64,000 nucleotides of DNA, from positions 1,302,001 through 1,366,000 of the forward strand of contig JADLSH010000199.1 in the NCBI GenBank assembly GCA_016169945.1, read 5' to 3'. Below, piece by piece: positions 1 through 17,200 of the stretch. Source of the stretch: Trachythela sp. YZ-2020. Lineage: Eukaryota; Cnidaria; Anthozoa; Malacalcyonacea; Clavulariidae. Position numbers and translations under genes: made by a program. The notes under the pieces were generated by a model. It saw nothing but the letters and a program-made list of their open reading frames with translations, ran no database searches and was not told the origin of the DNA. The stretch's first letter is position 1. Each line of letters starts with the position of its first letter.

Positions 1-565
1 AGTAAATATAATAGAACTGTAATTGGTGGGTTTCAATAACAATAGGGTACAGCAGATGATGGTCAACTTCAGAAATGTTGACACTTGTAGGAGACAGTAA
101 ACAAATTAAACTACCTATCTCAAATGCAGTGCTGTAGAACTAAATTCATAACTACGGGGGCTCTCTAGACGAGCATGTTACTAAGGGTGAAAACATTCGG
201 GCATGGGTGACGTTATAAGAAGCCGCCCAATCCCATGACAACATCTCTTTACTATATTCATGCCTGAAATAGTCATAAGTGATGCTTGGAGAATGAAAAC
301 TATGGAAAAATTATATATTTTCAAGCATTCTTGCAAAAAAAGAAGGGGGGCTCAGCCCCCCACCCCATAGCTTGAGGAAGGGGGCTCCACCCCCTAGTGC
401 TCCCCTCTTCTACACCACTGCTCAAATGTACTTATTTTCTCCAAATACAAGACTATTACATTTTTCTAATTCTGATAACTGCTGGTTGACCACTATATCT
501 GCTGTATGATACTGCTTAGTGAAACCACCTATTTATGGCAGCTCACTAACATGAGTCATATATAC
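1..565. other. Left-edge stretch: intron or downstream part of the PDZ scaffold gene
   Basis: No exon of the PDZ gene could be recognised here, although its last visible exon ends at 566 with an open reading frame and a donor, so the gene must continue to the left. Around 340-420 there is a G-run/C-run segment with self-complementary parts (GGGGGGCTC and GAGCCCCC type blocks) that looks like the end of a degenerate interspersed repeat. Nothing else was seen. Confidence 0.5.
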
Positions 566-3106
566 CTTCACTGTCATTATAATGTGTTCCTGTGATTTAA
601 CAAAGTCAACAGCTTCTTGATGTGCAATACTTTCAAAACTGGTACCATTAACATCCAGTATGAGATCACCAACTTGTAGTTCTGCGTGTTCTGCTACTGA
701 CTCTCTGTCAACTCTGAAACATTGAGATTCAAAGTGCTCAGTTTTAAAACAATCAGTTGATCTAATACAAGGTTAACTGAAGACATGGTTGGGCAGACTT
801 GAATTGATGGTGATTGTAATGGATGATGGTGATATTGGCAATGATGGTAATGGAAATGATGGTAATGGAAATGATGCTTGATGGTGATGATGATGAAGAT
901 GATAGAGGTGATGATGATTGTGATGATGATGATGATGATGGTGATGTTGGTAGTGGTGGTGATGATGATCATGATGATGGTGGGATGGTAATGGTGATAG
1001 CGGTTATAAGATTGGCGATGATGATTGTAATGGTGAAGTGGACAGATGATGATGATGATGATAATCGTTATAGTGATGATTGCAATGATGGTAATAATGG
1101 TGATGATGATTGTGATGTTCACATTAATGGCAAATATTATGGTGATGATAATGGTTATGATGGCAATGATGGTAACAATGTGGATGATGATTGTGATGAC
1201 AAGGTTGATAATCAAAGTATTGATGATGATAATCACAGTATTGGTGATGGTAATCAAAGTATTTTTCAGCTACAAAATAGATGGTCCTCAAGTATGACCA
1301 CTATACAGCACTTACTTTGAGACATAAATCCCAAGTCCATACTCCTTACCACCTCGTATATTGAATCCAATAAATCCATTATTGTTAGAATCTATCATGA
1401 AGTTTATCCTTTTCTCATCTACACTATTCAGAAGATTGATATTCGGTTGAAACTCCAGACTATGATGCTCACTACTGGCCTAAAAGTTGAAGAAATTATA
1501 AGTATGTATGTTCATTGAACAACAAAATTTTTCAACTAGAATTGAACAGTGTTGCATATCAGCATAATATTAATGTGCGTTGTGTTCTACGTTTAGTTTG
1601 GGCTTATTCACTGGATAATCTGACCTACCCAGGCTTTGTACAATGGGCCTCTGGTGAAATCTCAAAATGGGCCGGGGATGCTCTTTTAGTGACTATAATG
1701 ACCTAGTCTTTGCAGATGGCAGGCTTTATTTTCCTCGGTGGTTACAAGATGGATATACCAATAAGTCTGACATTCTGCCTTACCTTATCACTATTATCAC
1801 TACCGTTCAAAACATCATCAACAGGTAACCCATGACTATCTACCCTGTAAAATATATATAATAAACATTCCACATATAATTTTATCATATTGTGATGGTT
1901 GTGAAATAATATTTTTTGAATCATGGTGAATATTGAACCTAGAAATTTAGAAAAAGTAACCCTGCCGGGTTACACAAGGATCTTTCTTGGGACTGTCTAG
2001 TAAGGTATGAATTATCACCTGACCTAACAGGGTTGGCCATGTTCCCTTGGTAATATGTACTGAGCCAGGCACTGCAACACTAACCATGCTGGTGTCCAAG
2101 GTGGCAAACCAAACTAATTCAAACTAACTTGTTGCAAATTCAGGTAGCCAAAATATAATTCCTCAAACCTCTTTTTGGCTCCATTACAAAGTGGCTTTAT
2201 AAAAAGGCTATCCGGGTTTCATGGTTGAAGAAACATATTGTTACAGCTTAATAACTTGGTTAGCCACCATATTTTAGTGACTTTAAGAAAATATCAGCCA
2301 TTATCGGGGATGGTGAGCTAGTGAAAATATTGGGGACAGTTGCCCCCCAGGGCCCCACCTAATGTCCATCACTGGTCACAGTGCATCACAACCATAACGA
2401 TAAACATGAGCTGAAGCATCTTTATTGGACTAAGATTAATGTAAACAGCACTTAAAACTTACCATGAAAACCCAGCTTTAATTTCATTAAACTCAGGTAC
2501 CCTCCCTTCTGATTTCACCACTAACTTCACCTTGCTTATACCAGACAATAACTTCACTGCTGAACTATGTGTTATGTTTTCAAAATCAATGCCATTACAT
2601 TCAATAACTTGATCTCCGACTTGTAATCCTTCTTTAAGAGCCATAGTATTTTCATCAACGTTTGAAATGTAAACACCCGTCCCGAACTCGCGCCCACCTC
2701 GTATTGAGAATCCCAAACTAGAATCTGGTGCTGGTTTTTGTAAGTTCACCACACGAAAGCTACCGTTTCTTTTCGCTTTTAGAGAGTTTGTGCTGTGTGT
2801 TTTATTAATATCTGTTTGACTAGGTGAACGAAACGGCTTTGACATTAAATTGTAAGGTGCTAAGTTATCAAATCGGCTTCGGTAGCTTGGTGGTAAAAGG
2901 TTACGGATGTCAACAAGTAGGTCCATTTTCTTCGGTGTATCAAGACATGATTTTAAACTAGTTACTAAGTGTTCAACCGATCTACCTGCATGAAAATCTT
3001 TTAAGACATCGTGTAGATAATCCCTGTCTCTGTCGGTCAACAATCTTGAAACGTCTCGTTGAAATTTCTTTAATGTTTCAGCGCTACGCGAGCTTGCGTT
3101 CGACAT
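566..3106 (-). CDS. Harmonin/whirlin/PDZD7-type PDZ scaffold, 5' part (3' end outside window)
   Basis: Partial gene; exons 2463-3106, 1784-1844, 1316-1479 and 566-713 join in phase. Exon 1 starts at the first ATG after an in-frame-free stretch. Residues about 10-85 look like the helical harmonin-N-like domain. PDZ1 spans roughly residues 115-205, with carboxylate loop LGFSIRGG and the strand motif VGDQVIECNG. A short linker begins with W-V-D, which is typical after PDZ1 in whirlin and PDZD7. PDZ2 is split by an intron at 714-1315 (loop IGFNIRGG, then LQVGDLILDVNG). In vertebrates this family organises stereocilia and periciliary complexes at the plasma membrane; a similar role in sensory or ciliated cells is inferred. 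Whether it is whirlin, PDZD7 or harmonin cannot be settled without the missing 3' half, so no symbol is given. Confidence 0.85.
790..1262. repeat. Imperfect GAT/GGT trinucleotide array
   Basis: About 470 bases of degenerate GATGATGGT-type repeats inside the PDZ-gene intron that splits PDZ2. Long ORFs in several frames on both strands (poly-D/M on plus, poly-I/H/T on minus) are products of the repeat and are not genes. Confidence 0.9.
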
Positions 3107-3589
3107 GTTGTGAATTTGTTACACCATATATAATTAGATCACCATACCCTTTAAGGATTATTTCCACAGATCTCCATCTATTAAAGTGTTGTTATTTTAA
3201 GTTATTTCAGTCGTAATATAGCAGCTTTGTAGGTCAGTATTTGCCCTTTATTAAGCGTCGTTCATATGGCGACCAAGTCATGGTGACTGAGTTTACATTG
3301 CAATGCGTTTGTTTGCCAATATTATCATTACCATTAAAATTCCATCATTACCATTAAAATTCCATACATTGTTGCGTAGTGCAGGGGGGGTTAATTGTGG
3401 TTGCCAGCAATAGTGGTTGGGTGAGTGGCCAACCCAAGGATGGTCATGCCTTGAATAGTTGAATTTGATGGTTATGAGTAAATGTGGCAATATATATATA
3501 TATATTCAGTAGATGTAGGATTGTAACTCTGGTAAATAGAGTAAACTCAGTTCTGAAACATCACCTACTCAAACCTCAAACAGACTTGA

Positions 3590-3662
3590 CCTCATAGGTC
3601 AGTTGCTAGAGCATTGGATAGCAAACCAAAGGTCTCGGGATTCTATTCCCACCATGGTCAAG
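3590..3662 (+). repeat. tRNA-derived sequence (SINE head or tRNA pseudogene)
   Basis: An A-box-like block (TAGGTCAGTTGCTAGAGC) is followed about 30 bases later by a B-box-like block (GGGATTCTATTCCC). The anticodon-arm stem is imperfect and no acceptor stem pairs the two ends, so this is more likely a SINE head than a working tRNA gene. Confidence 0.5.
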
Positions 3663-4612
3663 CAATTTTAGAAGTGATAGTAAAATTAGCAGTGCCGCAG
3701 GCTTTAGTGACTTTATCATATGCTCTGAAGTCTTGGTCATAGTTTTTGAGTCACCACTCCTCTTTGAAGACTATCATATTAGACTAGAAGGGCAAATAAC
3801 CTGCATAAAAGGGGGGTACATGGTAGTTTGACATTTTTCAGTGTATAGGAAGTATTTGACATTTTTCAAAAGGATTTTATCATAGTTACAGTAATAGGTT
3901 ATCAATGAGACTTCATAAACACAAGCAAACCTGTGTTGGAGAATGTCACTAAATTTCAATGTAAAATCCTCTTTCTATATGATGGCTAGTCTTCAATTAT
4001 AGGTGCATAAAAACTTTATATATAGTGAACAGTTGGTGAATTTTGTCTTGATTTGGATCCATATCTTGGGTTTTTCAAGTTGCAATTCTTCGGAATTTGT
4101 TTTACAGTATCTTATACTGTATTGATAAACAAGGAACAGCAATTGGTGCCACCCCCTGACAACACCCTTGCTATAAACAGCTTTGTTTTTATGATCAAAA
4201 CCTTGGCCATGTTTTAAAACATTTATCTTGTTATTGATGGACATTCATGAAATCATTCTAATACATGTCGACTTTATGTACATCAGCAGTATTGAGAAGT
4301 AGGAAGAGGTTAATAGATGGGATGACTCTGTCCAAAGGACCTATCTCAAAGATGGTGCCTGTATACTCACTGACCCAAACCCACTTCCTAACTGAAAACC
4401 CTAAACCTAAAGCCTACACTCGACTGTTAAGAACAGACCTCGGATAATGTCTGGCCAAGGGATGTGCACATCATATTATAGAACTAAATTTACCATTGAG
4501 ATTTGTTGGCAAGGTTAGGCAAGGCAAAAATTTCAATGCATAAAATATCACATGTGGACATACATTCCCCTGCTAGCAGTCTCTGGCTATAGAAAACCAC
4601 GGACACTCTAAC

Positions 4613-4984
4613 GCCCCGGTCAAACAAGGAGAGTTTTAAAATAAGAGTTGCAACTTTTGCTTGCATTTGACTGCCAACTCCCATCGACTCATCAAGTTTG
4701 AGCTGGTTCAAATTTTGATGAGAGTTTTGCTCGTTTGACTGGTCATGAGAGAGTTGCATAAGAATTTTAAACAACCTATAGTCAGACTAGTGTTTCGCAC
4801 TTTCTATAAGAATTAGCTTAACAAAATAACACGTTACGACTGTCTAACTGTATAACAAGAAAAGCTAAGAAGGAAACTTAAACACTTTGTTTACCAAAAT
4901 TTAAGAATTATTCTCAGGGCTGCATTTCACACGCTAAATTATATTTGTCACAAGTCACAACTCTCATCATCTTTTGACCGGGGC
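4613..4984. mobile_element. MITE-like element with GCCCCGGTCAAA termini
   Basis: The left end reads GCCCCGGTCAAACAAGGAGAG. The right end, reverse-complemented, reads GCCCCGGTCAAAAGATGATGA, giving terminal inverted repeats of at least 12 bp around 372 bp of non-coding DNA. The interior repeats CAAACTC/GAGAGTTTT words. No target duplication was clear, so the superfamily is not assigned. Confidence 0.65.
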
Positions 4985-5317
4985 TTCACAGTCACACACA
5001 TTTTTAATCAACGTTTCAACTATCTTGCAGAATCATCAGTTTTGTATTTTCTTAATATAGTCAGTGGGAACTGTAATTTATAGACAAGATATAGACCTAC
5101 AAATATATATATCAAATGTTTGGTTCGATTGTAAATAGATGACTGAAGTGTCAGGACTGAGAAGTACATAGAATTACAGTGTAGTCACATTTCTGTGCAC
5201 CAAATATTAGCAAATATATTGGCAAGACTAAGGACGTGCACGGCACATCACTTTCATATTCCAAACTGGTGTAGAGATAACGCGATAGATCATTCATATT
5301 CTTTTGAAAGATTTGGT

Positions 5318-5333
5318 GGCTCTTAAAAGAGCC
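5318..5333 (-). terminator. Histone H4 3' stem-loop
   Basis: In H4 sense the sequence is GGCTCTTTTAAGAGCC followed by ACCA: a 6-bp stem with a 4-base loop, 34 bases after the stop codon. A purine-rich CAAAAGAA downstream element follows about 9 bases later. This is the SLBP/U7 snRNP processing signal of replication-dependent histone mRNAs. Confidence 0.95.
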
Positions 5334-5367
5334 GTTTTGTATTTGTCTTGTTCTTTCAACGTTCAAT

Positions 5368-5736
<369 letters not shown>

Positions 5737-5754
5737 TCAATATTGCTCGCGGAA

Positions 5755-5885
5755 ATTTATACAATCATGGGAGCCGGACGTCTTCGAAGATAGCAAAGAG
5801 ATCATTTTGATTGGATGAGATACAGGACTTTGGATTGGTTCATGAAGAGGCTTTTTATTGGTTCATAATTCTGTAATATGATTGG
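5755..5885 (-). promoter_or_regulatory. H4 promoter: TATA-like box and four phased CCAAT boxes
   Basis: On the H4 strand there is a TATAAA-type element near 5755-5763. CCAAT boxes (ATTGG on plus) lie at 5810, 5834, 5857 and 5881, spaced 24, 23 and 24 bp. CCAAT boxes bind NF-Y in animals; the regular spacing puts them about 2.3 helical turns apart. Confidence 0.75.
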
Positions 5886-6777
5886 TTATTAAAATATCAT
5901 CTTGATCCTCGACACTTGTGAAGGTCGATAATTTCACCTCTGAATTTTCAGTACCAGTAGTTACATATTAATATTTATGCATTTTTATTGTCATTTATAT
6001 GGATTTTTCAACCCATCCTGTCTGATTCGGTAAATAAAGCATTTCATGCTTAAGAAATAAATATATATGGTGAAGTCTGTGTAGGTAATGTTTAATATGA
6101 TTGTCAGAATATCAGTATGGCTTGCAGCAGACTTTATTGCAGATACTGCATGTACTCATATGATATACTGTATTATAAACATATACTAAATATGCAGTAT
6201 TCATCATGACCTACACCATATAGAGTAAGATGGTTGGCCTAAGATCTAACTAATTTTTAGTTAATTCTGGTAAATTGTTGGATACTTATTTTAAATATTG
6301 GGGGTATATATTGCATATGTGGGGTATATAATATTGCATATTTGTAACTTGTATCTACCAAACATCAATATTGTTTGGTTTATATATTCAACAATTTATA
6401 TATTATATAATCAATAGTCAACATATTAACACCAAAATGGATTGTTTTATAGTATAGACAAAAGTATGGTGAACCTCTATTAATATTAGAGGTTTATAAA
6501 TTTGGTTTGCTTTTTCTGACATGTGTATATTTTCATTATCACTTGAAAGATATATAAAATCTCTGGGAGGGTAGGTGAAATCCACCTTTTGTTATGGTCA
6601 TTTTTACAAAATTGAAATATATCACTAAAATTTAATATGCAGGATTCATTATTGGCTTGGGTATTTGTTTGGGAAAAGTGGGCAAGAGACGGCCATTATA
6701 TTGCTTTTACATGAATGGGTTAAAAATATAGCTATTTATAATCTAGATTTCGAATGCACTCTTTTTGTAAATTTGGT
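5886..6777. other. AT-rich spacer between H4 and H3
   Basis: No gene or RNA recognised. The stretch is strongly AT-rich, with several GGGTATATA/TATTGCATA words near 6300-6345 and scattered ATATAT runs. Confidence 0.5.
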
Positions 6778-6793
6778 GGCTCTTAAAAGAGCC
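6778..6793 (-). terminator. Histone H3 (first copy) 3' stem-loop
   Basis: In H3 sense: GGCTCTTTTAAGAGCC then ACCAAA, with a CAAAAAGAG downstream element. It lies 29 bases beyond the H3 stop. Confidence 0.95.
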
Positions 6794-6822
6794 GTTTTTT
6801 GGTTGTCTTTATAGGACTTGAT

Positions 6823-7434
<612 letters not shown>

Positions 7435-8724
7435 TTTATTTTGATCCTCTTGCTCGAAGAAGCTTGCAACATGAATATGTTGGTATTAAATATTTCAAAT
7501 CTAACATATATATTTGGTAAAAAACAGACCTTTTCTGTTCGCTAAGCTTAAGAATATTAAACACTCTTATGCACTTATTTCTCTCTGCATTTCGGATACA
7601 TAATATATTAGATATAGATGGGTTTCACTATAGTGCAGATTGGTCAACCGACAGTCTATATCAGAATGAGAAAATAGTGTAAACCTTTTCATTATATATG
7701 ATTGTCTTGTGTTTGGTGCCCAATTATACACAATCGAAAGATCTAGTTTAATTTAATACTTGCTCCTATCAGTGACCATTCTGAAGACTGAAGTTGACCA
7801 CCATCCACTGCCCTGTACTACCAATAGTATAGACCGAATAATTGATACATTAAGTTGCAAACAGTGCTTGTATTTGCTACAAATCATGAAATCAATATAT
7901 AAAAATATTTTGGGGTCTCCCAAATTTGAAATTGAGTACAATCAGTTCACTGGTACAAAGTACAGACACTATTGACCATCTTGTCTCTCGCTCCTCGTCT
8001 TGACCTTGGACTATATAGTATACAAATCATAGCGAAATCCTGCTAATGTTCTAAACAACAAGCACACAACATTGTTTTAAACCCAAACTATAATTTTAGA
8101 TAACATTTAAATATACTATTATTTAATTGAAAAGCTTCAAATTTGGTTGATTAAGATTTCCGCGGTCGTGGATCGAGGGTACAAAATGCCAAATTTCGTG
8201 TTGTGTTTTCTTCCAAAATTCAAACGAAAAATTCACAACGAAATGACACGAATTCGTACTTAACGTTTCATAGTATGGAAGTTTATAACTCTACGTCTTA
8301 GTTAATGGTATTTAAACTAAATCTATGGTCGCGCTCTGCCCACTAGAGTAGTTTGAATATCAAGTAAATGCCAAACGCAAAGGAATTATTTTGTGTATTT
8401 TATCAAATTTAAGTATTCCAATCTGCCATTAAGCAATAAAAAGAGCAGTTTACAAATTTTAAAGTTTGTATCTATGTTTTAACTTAATCCGTTATGAATA
8501 TAATCGAAAAATGTATCCCAAAATCGACACAAAAAGTTGAGAAAGAAGCACAATTTATAGTAAATTGAACCGCCATGTTGAAATGTTGTAGGTACGTACG
8601 CAGCGGTCCGGCTAGCTATCATATAATCACGCGCGACATTCAAAATGTATTCACAATTTCGAAAGCGTAGAGTTGAAGCATCGAAGTATTTACAAGCGTT
8701 GGATTCTGTTACAGAGAACTAAAG
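7435..8724. other. Divergent spacer between H3 (-) and H1 (+)
   Basis: No gene recognised in this AT-rich stretch. It must hold the H1 promoter, but only a single CCAAT (near 8418) and no array like those of the core histone genes was seen. Confidence 0.5.
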
Positions 8725-9252
8725 ATGTCTAAACCACCAACGACGAAACCTGCTCACCCTCCTTATTCAGTGATGGTCCTCCAAGCCATTGCAGAACTGA
8801 AAGATCGAGCCGGTTCCAGTCGACAAGCAATCGTCAAGTACATTAAAGCGAATTACAAAGGAATAAGCGACAACGCCAGCAAGATGGTGACAAAAAACAT
8901 TAAGAAAAGCATAGAGGGAGGGAACATTGCAGAAGGCAAAGGTGGAGCTTACAAGTTCGTACTGACTGAAAAAGCGAAGGCAAAACCAGCAAAGGAAAAG
9001 AAGCCAGCGAAGAAACCAGCAGCGAAGCCAGCGAAGAAGCCAGTGAAGAAGCCAGCGAAGAAACCAGCGAAGAAGCCCGCGAAGAAACCAGCGAAGGCAT
9101 CGGGTAAGAAGGCTGGTACACCAAAGAAGAACGCAAAAACGGCAGCGAAGAAATCGAGCAAAGGAAAATCTCCCGGCAAGAAAGCGGGCAAGAAGCCGAC
9201 GCCAAAGAAGACTGGAAAGAAACCAGCTGGAAAGAAAGGTCAAAAGAAATAA
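8725..9252 (+). CDS. H1: Linker histone H1
   Basis: An intronless 175-residue protein. Residues about 10-85 form the winged-helix globular domain (YSVMVLQAIAELKDRAGSSRQ, then GGAYKFVL near its end). The C-terminal half is a basic tail built on repeated A-K-K-P units, typical of H1. It binds linker DNA at the nucleosome dyad and compacts chromatin. The gene is divergent from H3 and ends with a histone stem-loop, so it is replication-dependent. Long antisense ORFs over the tail are artefacts of the AKKP repeat. Confidence 0.97.
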   Translation: MSKPPTTKPAHPPYSVMVLQAIAELKDRAGSSRQAIVKYIKANYKGISDNASKMVTKNIKKSIEGGNIAEGKGGAYKFVLTEKAKAKPAKEKKPAKKPAAKPAKKPVKKPAKKPAKKPAKKPAKASGKKAGTPKKNAKTAAKKSSKGKSPGKKAGKKPTPKKTGKKPAGKKGQKK

Positions 9253-9283
9253 ATCTACTGTCTTCTAAAGACCAAAACAAAAC

Positions 9284-9299
9284 GGCTCTTTTCAGAGCC
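9284..9299 (+). terminator. Histone H1 3' stem-loop
   Basis: GGCTCTTTTCAGAGCC followed by ACCA, 32 bases after the stop, with GAAAGAAATAAA downstream. The loop is TTTC, the classic metazoan loop; the three core-histone copies here have TTTA. Confidence 0.95.
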
Positions 9300-9869
9300 A
9301 CCACATGTGTGAAAGAAATAAACGATATATTTCGAAGTTCTAATTCCTATATTCAAAATATTCTGATTGAAATTTGGAAGGCATAATAATGCAAGTCCAC
9401 CCAGCAAAAGACTGCTGGAAATTACTAAAATCTACTAAGCGGTCTAAGCTCCCCTCCTCTAACCCTGCCTGCAACCCTTCTCTGAAAAATTATGTTACAA
9501 ATTGAACCCACTAAATATTGGTTACCATGAGTTGACTTCCCTGACCATGAATAATGGCACCCATTTTGGTTTCCCTGACCACTGGAGACATTTAATGTTA
9601 TATACTAACCTTTGAAATTTTGTAGTATCCAGTCATTCACGGTTTAGTATTCAAAACCAAATTTTAGTATCCTATGGATATCCGGATCATACAAATTTCA
9701 AACTCCGATACTCTACTGACCTTGTGCATAAATGTCCATTTATTGACTCCCACCTTAGGGAGTCCCGGGGATTTCTTTTCATAATCAATCGACCTGTAAT
9801 TTATATGTGCACAAACTCTACCATACTATACATAGGTTTTTACTATTAAAATTTAAATAGGAGTTTAGT
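9300..9869. other. Intergenic between H1 and OAT 3' end
   Basis: No gene. On the OAT strand a candidate AATAAA polyadenylation signal lies near 9738. The remainder is unremarkable. Confidence 0.45.
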
Positions 9870-13584
<3,715 letters not shown>

Positions 13585-14206
13585 TGATGATTTTTGATAA
13601 TCTTAACTGGAATAACAGTGTAACCAAAATAAACTATGACACGTGTGCTACGCTTTTAAATATGTTTTAACTTTTAAATGAACTACTTGAATGTATAAAT
13701 AACATTTCAAATATGTGAAAATACTTCCGATGTAAACAAAGGACGACCCCCCTGGAAAACAAGCGACCGCTTCACTTATTAAAGTGGCTCTCCACCGATT
13801 AATGGCATATCTGCAATATAATTATATCTAAAAATATTTTAGGCCTTTCAGTTTCACGAAAAATAAATAAAAAATTACTTTCATGCATGTGCACGTAAAA
13901 AGAATAAAAACAAATAATCGATTTGACAAAATAAAATATCATCGATTTAAATCGTTTGCGTTACACGGGCAGACATATCTGCATGAAGTAGTATTAAACT
14001 GGCCGCTAAAAGAGGCTTCACCCTTGGTTGATACCCACATCACCAATATAACACCTCACCTTAACCGTTGCTCGTTCTGCCCACAGATGCCAAGCACTGT
14101 GTCGACCCCAAACCTTCAAAAACCTTTATAAAACACTCACTCTTAATAAGCCCTCAAAGGCCATCAATAGAAGTTATTACATCAAAAATATTGGTAAAAT
14201 TTTCAT

Positions 14207-17200
14207 TCAATGCGCCAGTAAAGATCGTCCCGTCATTTCCGGTGCTAGTTCGATGCTCATGACATCCAGTATTGTAGTCGCAACATCACATAGGGCAGCG
14301 TTATGACCTGCAGGACAGGTGAGTTTCAGATCTGTGTTGTTCATTATTAGTGGGACTAAAATATAAAATTCGAAATATGTAAACGCAATTACAACACCAA
14401 GCTTCAACAGCTTGTACAACCAACTGTGATACAACGAACTAGAACCCATACCTCTGTATGTTGTATGAGCCGTGTGAGGTCCACCTTGATCACTGTACAT
14501 TTTCTCTGCGTTCCCGTGATCAGCGGTAATAAATAAAATATAACCATTTTCCTCACAGGCTGCTTTAATTTTACCAATTGCCAGGTCTAACAAGAAAAGA
14601 TTAACTTTCGTTTGCGGGATAATTTTGTTCACACGCATGTGAAGAGAAAGCCCCATTACTATGAGATCAGATTTAAAAATTCTTGAACTAAATATTGTTA
14701 AGATTGAACCGAACTGAACTGAACTGACTTTATTTATACTGGATAGGTCTATCAGTTCCAAACTGTTCTCCTTAGCGGTTCAGTAAGGACCATTTCTTTA
14801 CGGCCAGTGTTAGTACAGGAAGAAACCTAAACTAAACTAACTTTCTTTACACTGGATAACTCTGAGTCGTAAACTATTCAGACATTGATCTCTCATTGGT
14901 CCAGTGTTAATAGTAGAGGGAACAGGAGTACCCGGAGAGATCTCTGGTGGAGAGGTAATGCCCCAATTACAGTCGATGTCAGGTCACTTTTCAAAACATG
15001 GTTCCCAAGTTTTGTTGTGAATATCCCCAATTATGTTTCTAAATTTGGAATGTTGGGCGTGGAACTTTAAGCTAATAATTTCTTTTGTTGCTTGAACGAA
15101 GTACCTTACAGAAAGTAAACTGAAGAAGTACAAGAACGAAGTTGTGAGTTTAAAAATAAAGTAGTTTTTAGTAAGTTTTTGATTTATGAAAGGCAAAATA
15201 TGTGATTCTAATAAAATATTAAACAAAAAAAAAAAAGAAACTCGACAGTACGTCTATTTTTCACTTCTCAGTACTTAGTAAGTTGCTTTTGAAAATTGGC
15301 TCACAAAAGTTCCACGCCCAACAAAGATTGGAAAATTCAAATTTGAAACACAAACTTACAAACTTGAAACAGCGTTTGAAGTGACTGTAATGTCTTCCAT
15401 ATTTTACCTGTAGCAGTGCAAGCTTTCACCGCGGGTTCATATTTGCCTGTGTGTCCCACCATGTCTGGAGCTGCAAAGTTACACATGATGAAGGGGTATT
15501 TACCACATCGTATTCCTGCACAAACCTGCAAGAAACACACAAAATTACAATGGTGTTACCATTACGATCGTTTTATCCGCGTGGAACGAGCGAACTAGTA
15601 TCCGTCAGGGCGCCACCTCCCCACCCCCATCACTTGCCCGTGGATGGGGTTACCACGGTTTCACAAAGAACGTCTGCAATGGACGCCAGTAGATAGGCCT
15701 TTACTTATCCCCTTTGTACCTCTTCAGCCACTCCATCACAACTCATCTCAGGTTGTAAGTCATAGGTCGCCACTCTAGGTGATGGTACCAACATTCTGTC
15801 TTCGCCTTCAAACTGTGCTTCTTGACCGCCATTGAAGAAAAATGTCACATGTGCATATTTCTCCGTTTCTAAGAATAAGTAAAATAAACTAACTTTATTT
15901 ATATTCAACAGTTCTATTGTATCATCTCATTCAAAACTGTTCTCTCGAAAGGTTCATTACGGGCCATTCTTGATTGGTCCAGTGGTACTTACAGGAGGAG
16001 AAGAGTTTGCGCAAAAAACAGGGTGCTAGAAAAGAAACACCCTTTTTACGTGTCAACATCCAAAACTATTAAAACAGAGATCTGCACATCATGACTGCAG
16101 AAGTTAGGGAGCCATGGAGCGACGCTACCTCCAAAGGGGCTAACTCCAAATTCAAAATGTGCTCTTCATAACTAAGTTGAGTAATTCTGGAGTTACAGGC
16201 CAACTCTAAAAATCATGTATAAGCAGTGGAACTAGCTATTTATACCTGGAGTGGTTAACAACTCCAAAAATCATCTGGAGCTAGCTATCTAAGACTGGCT
16301 GCGCCGGCATAACCTATCTCCAGTTGAAGATTGGCTACCTCCACAAAAAAGTCTCCAATCACTCTACCCACTGTGCTACCCAGGGGTGGAAAAAGTATTG
16401 GACCATGGGACCATTTGGTCCCAGAAATTTTTTGAGTTCCCAGAAAATTCCTAGAATGCCAACCTGTACAACAGTCAACAATCTAGTATTTGATATTAGA
16501 GTTGGAGGGAAAGGAGTTGGAGGGAAAGGGTGGACACGTTTGGCTAAGCTTTTCGTTCTTTGCTAGTTAGCGAACTGCCCGAATATTGACAGTGCAATGA
16601 TTACTGATGAGTAAATTCTTTTGTTGGTCTGAAATAATTTTCTACCAACAATAACTATCTCATATGAGCGCTTCGCGAAACATCAGCGCGAATGCGTAAT
16701 ATACAAGCCATTCCTACCTGCCACATGATATTGTGGGACACCTTTCACAGACAACCACTCAGCTAGAACATTCTTAGGAACTTCAGGAGGAAAGAGAATT
16801 GGAAATGGAAACGCTTTCTTATACTGTGTCATTATATTTAAGCTCTGAAAGAAATTACACGGAAGACTTGTCTCAGAAGAATAATTTCTTAATTTTCTAT
16901 TGCTCTCTTCACAGTACACACATTAGTGATATCAGAATATTGGTGGGTTCTATCACTTACAATATCTTTTGGTATCTTATTAGTTTCAAACTGTGGTTTA
17001 ATACCAAATGCTTCAACAATCTGCCTCATCCGATCAGCTCGGAAATCAATGAACACCAGTGTATCTCCATCTAAAAATGTCATCATTGTACATAAAATAT
17101 CTCTCTCGTTTAGAGGAAGGAGTGTTATAACAACAACAGCCTGTTGTACGAAGGTCGGATATACAACTATCGACCAGATGCTGATTGTTTCAACTTTCAA

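Larger units (their letters stand above)
3107..5317. other. Intergenic, PDZ gene promoter side to histone H4 3' end
   Basis: No convincing coding exon. It holds the 5' flank of the PDZ gene, a (TA)n tract near 3490, the tRNA-like segment at 3590 and the inverted-repeat element at 4613-4984. The short ORFs have no recognisable domains. Confidence 0.6.

Noticed and set aside
694..1320. Long ORFs on both strands (I/T/H-rich and D-rich)
   Set aside because: They follow a trinucleotide repeat in an intron and have no domain.
3590..3662. Functional tRNA gene
   Set aside because: Internal promoter boxes are recognisable, but acceptor and anticodon stems do not pair properly; the same holds for 56007-56086.
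8767..9304. Three long antisense ORFs over H1
   Set aside because: Produced by the lysine-rich AKKP repeat read backwards (F/A/L/W-rich).
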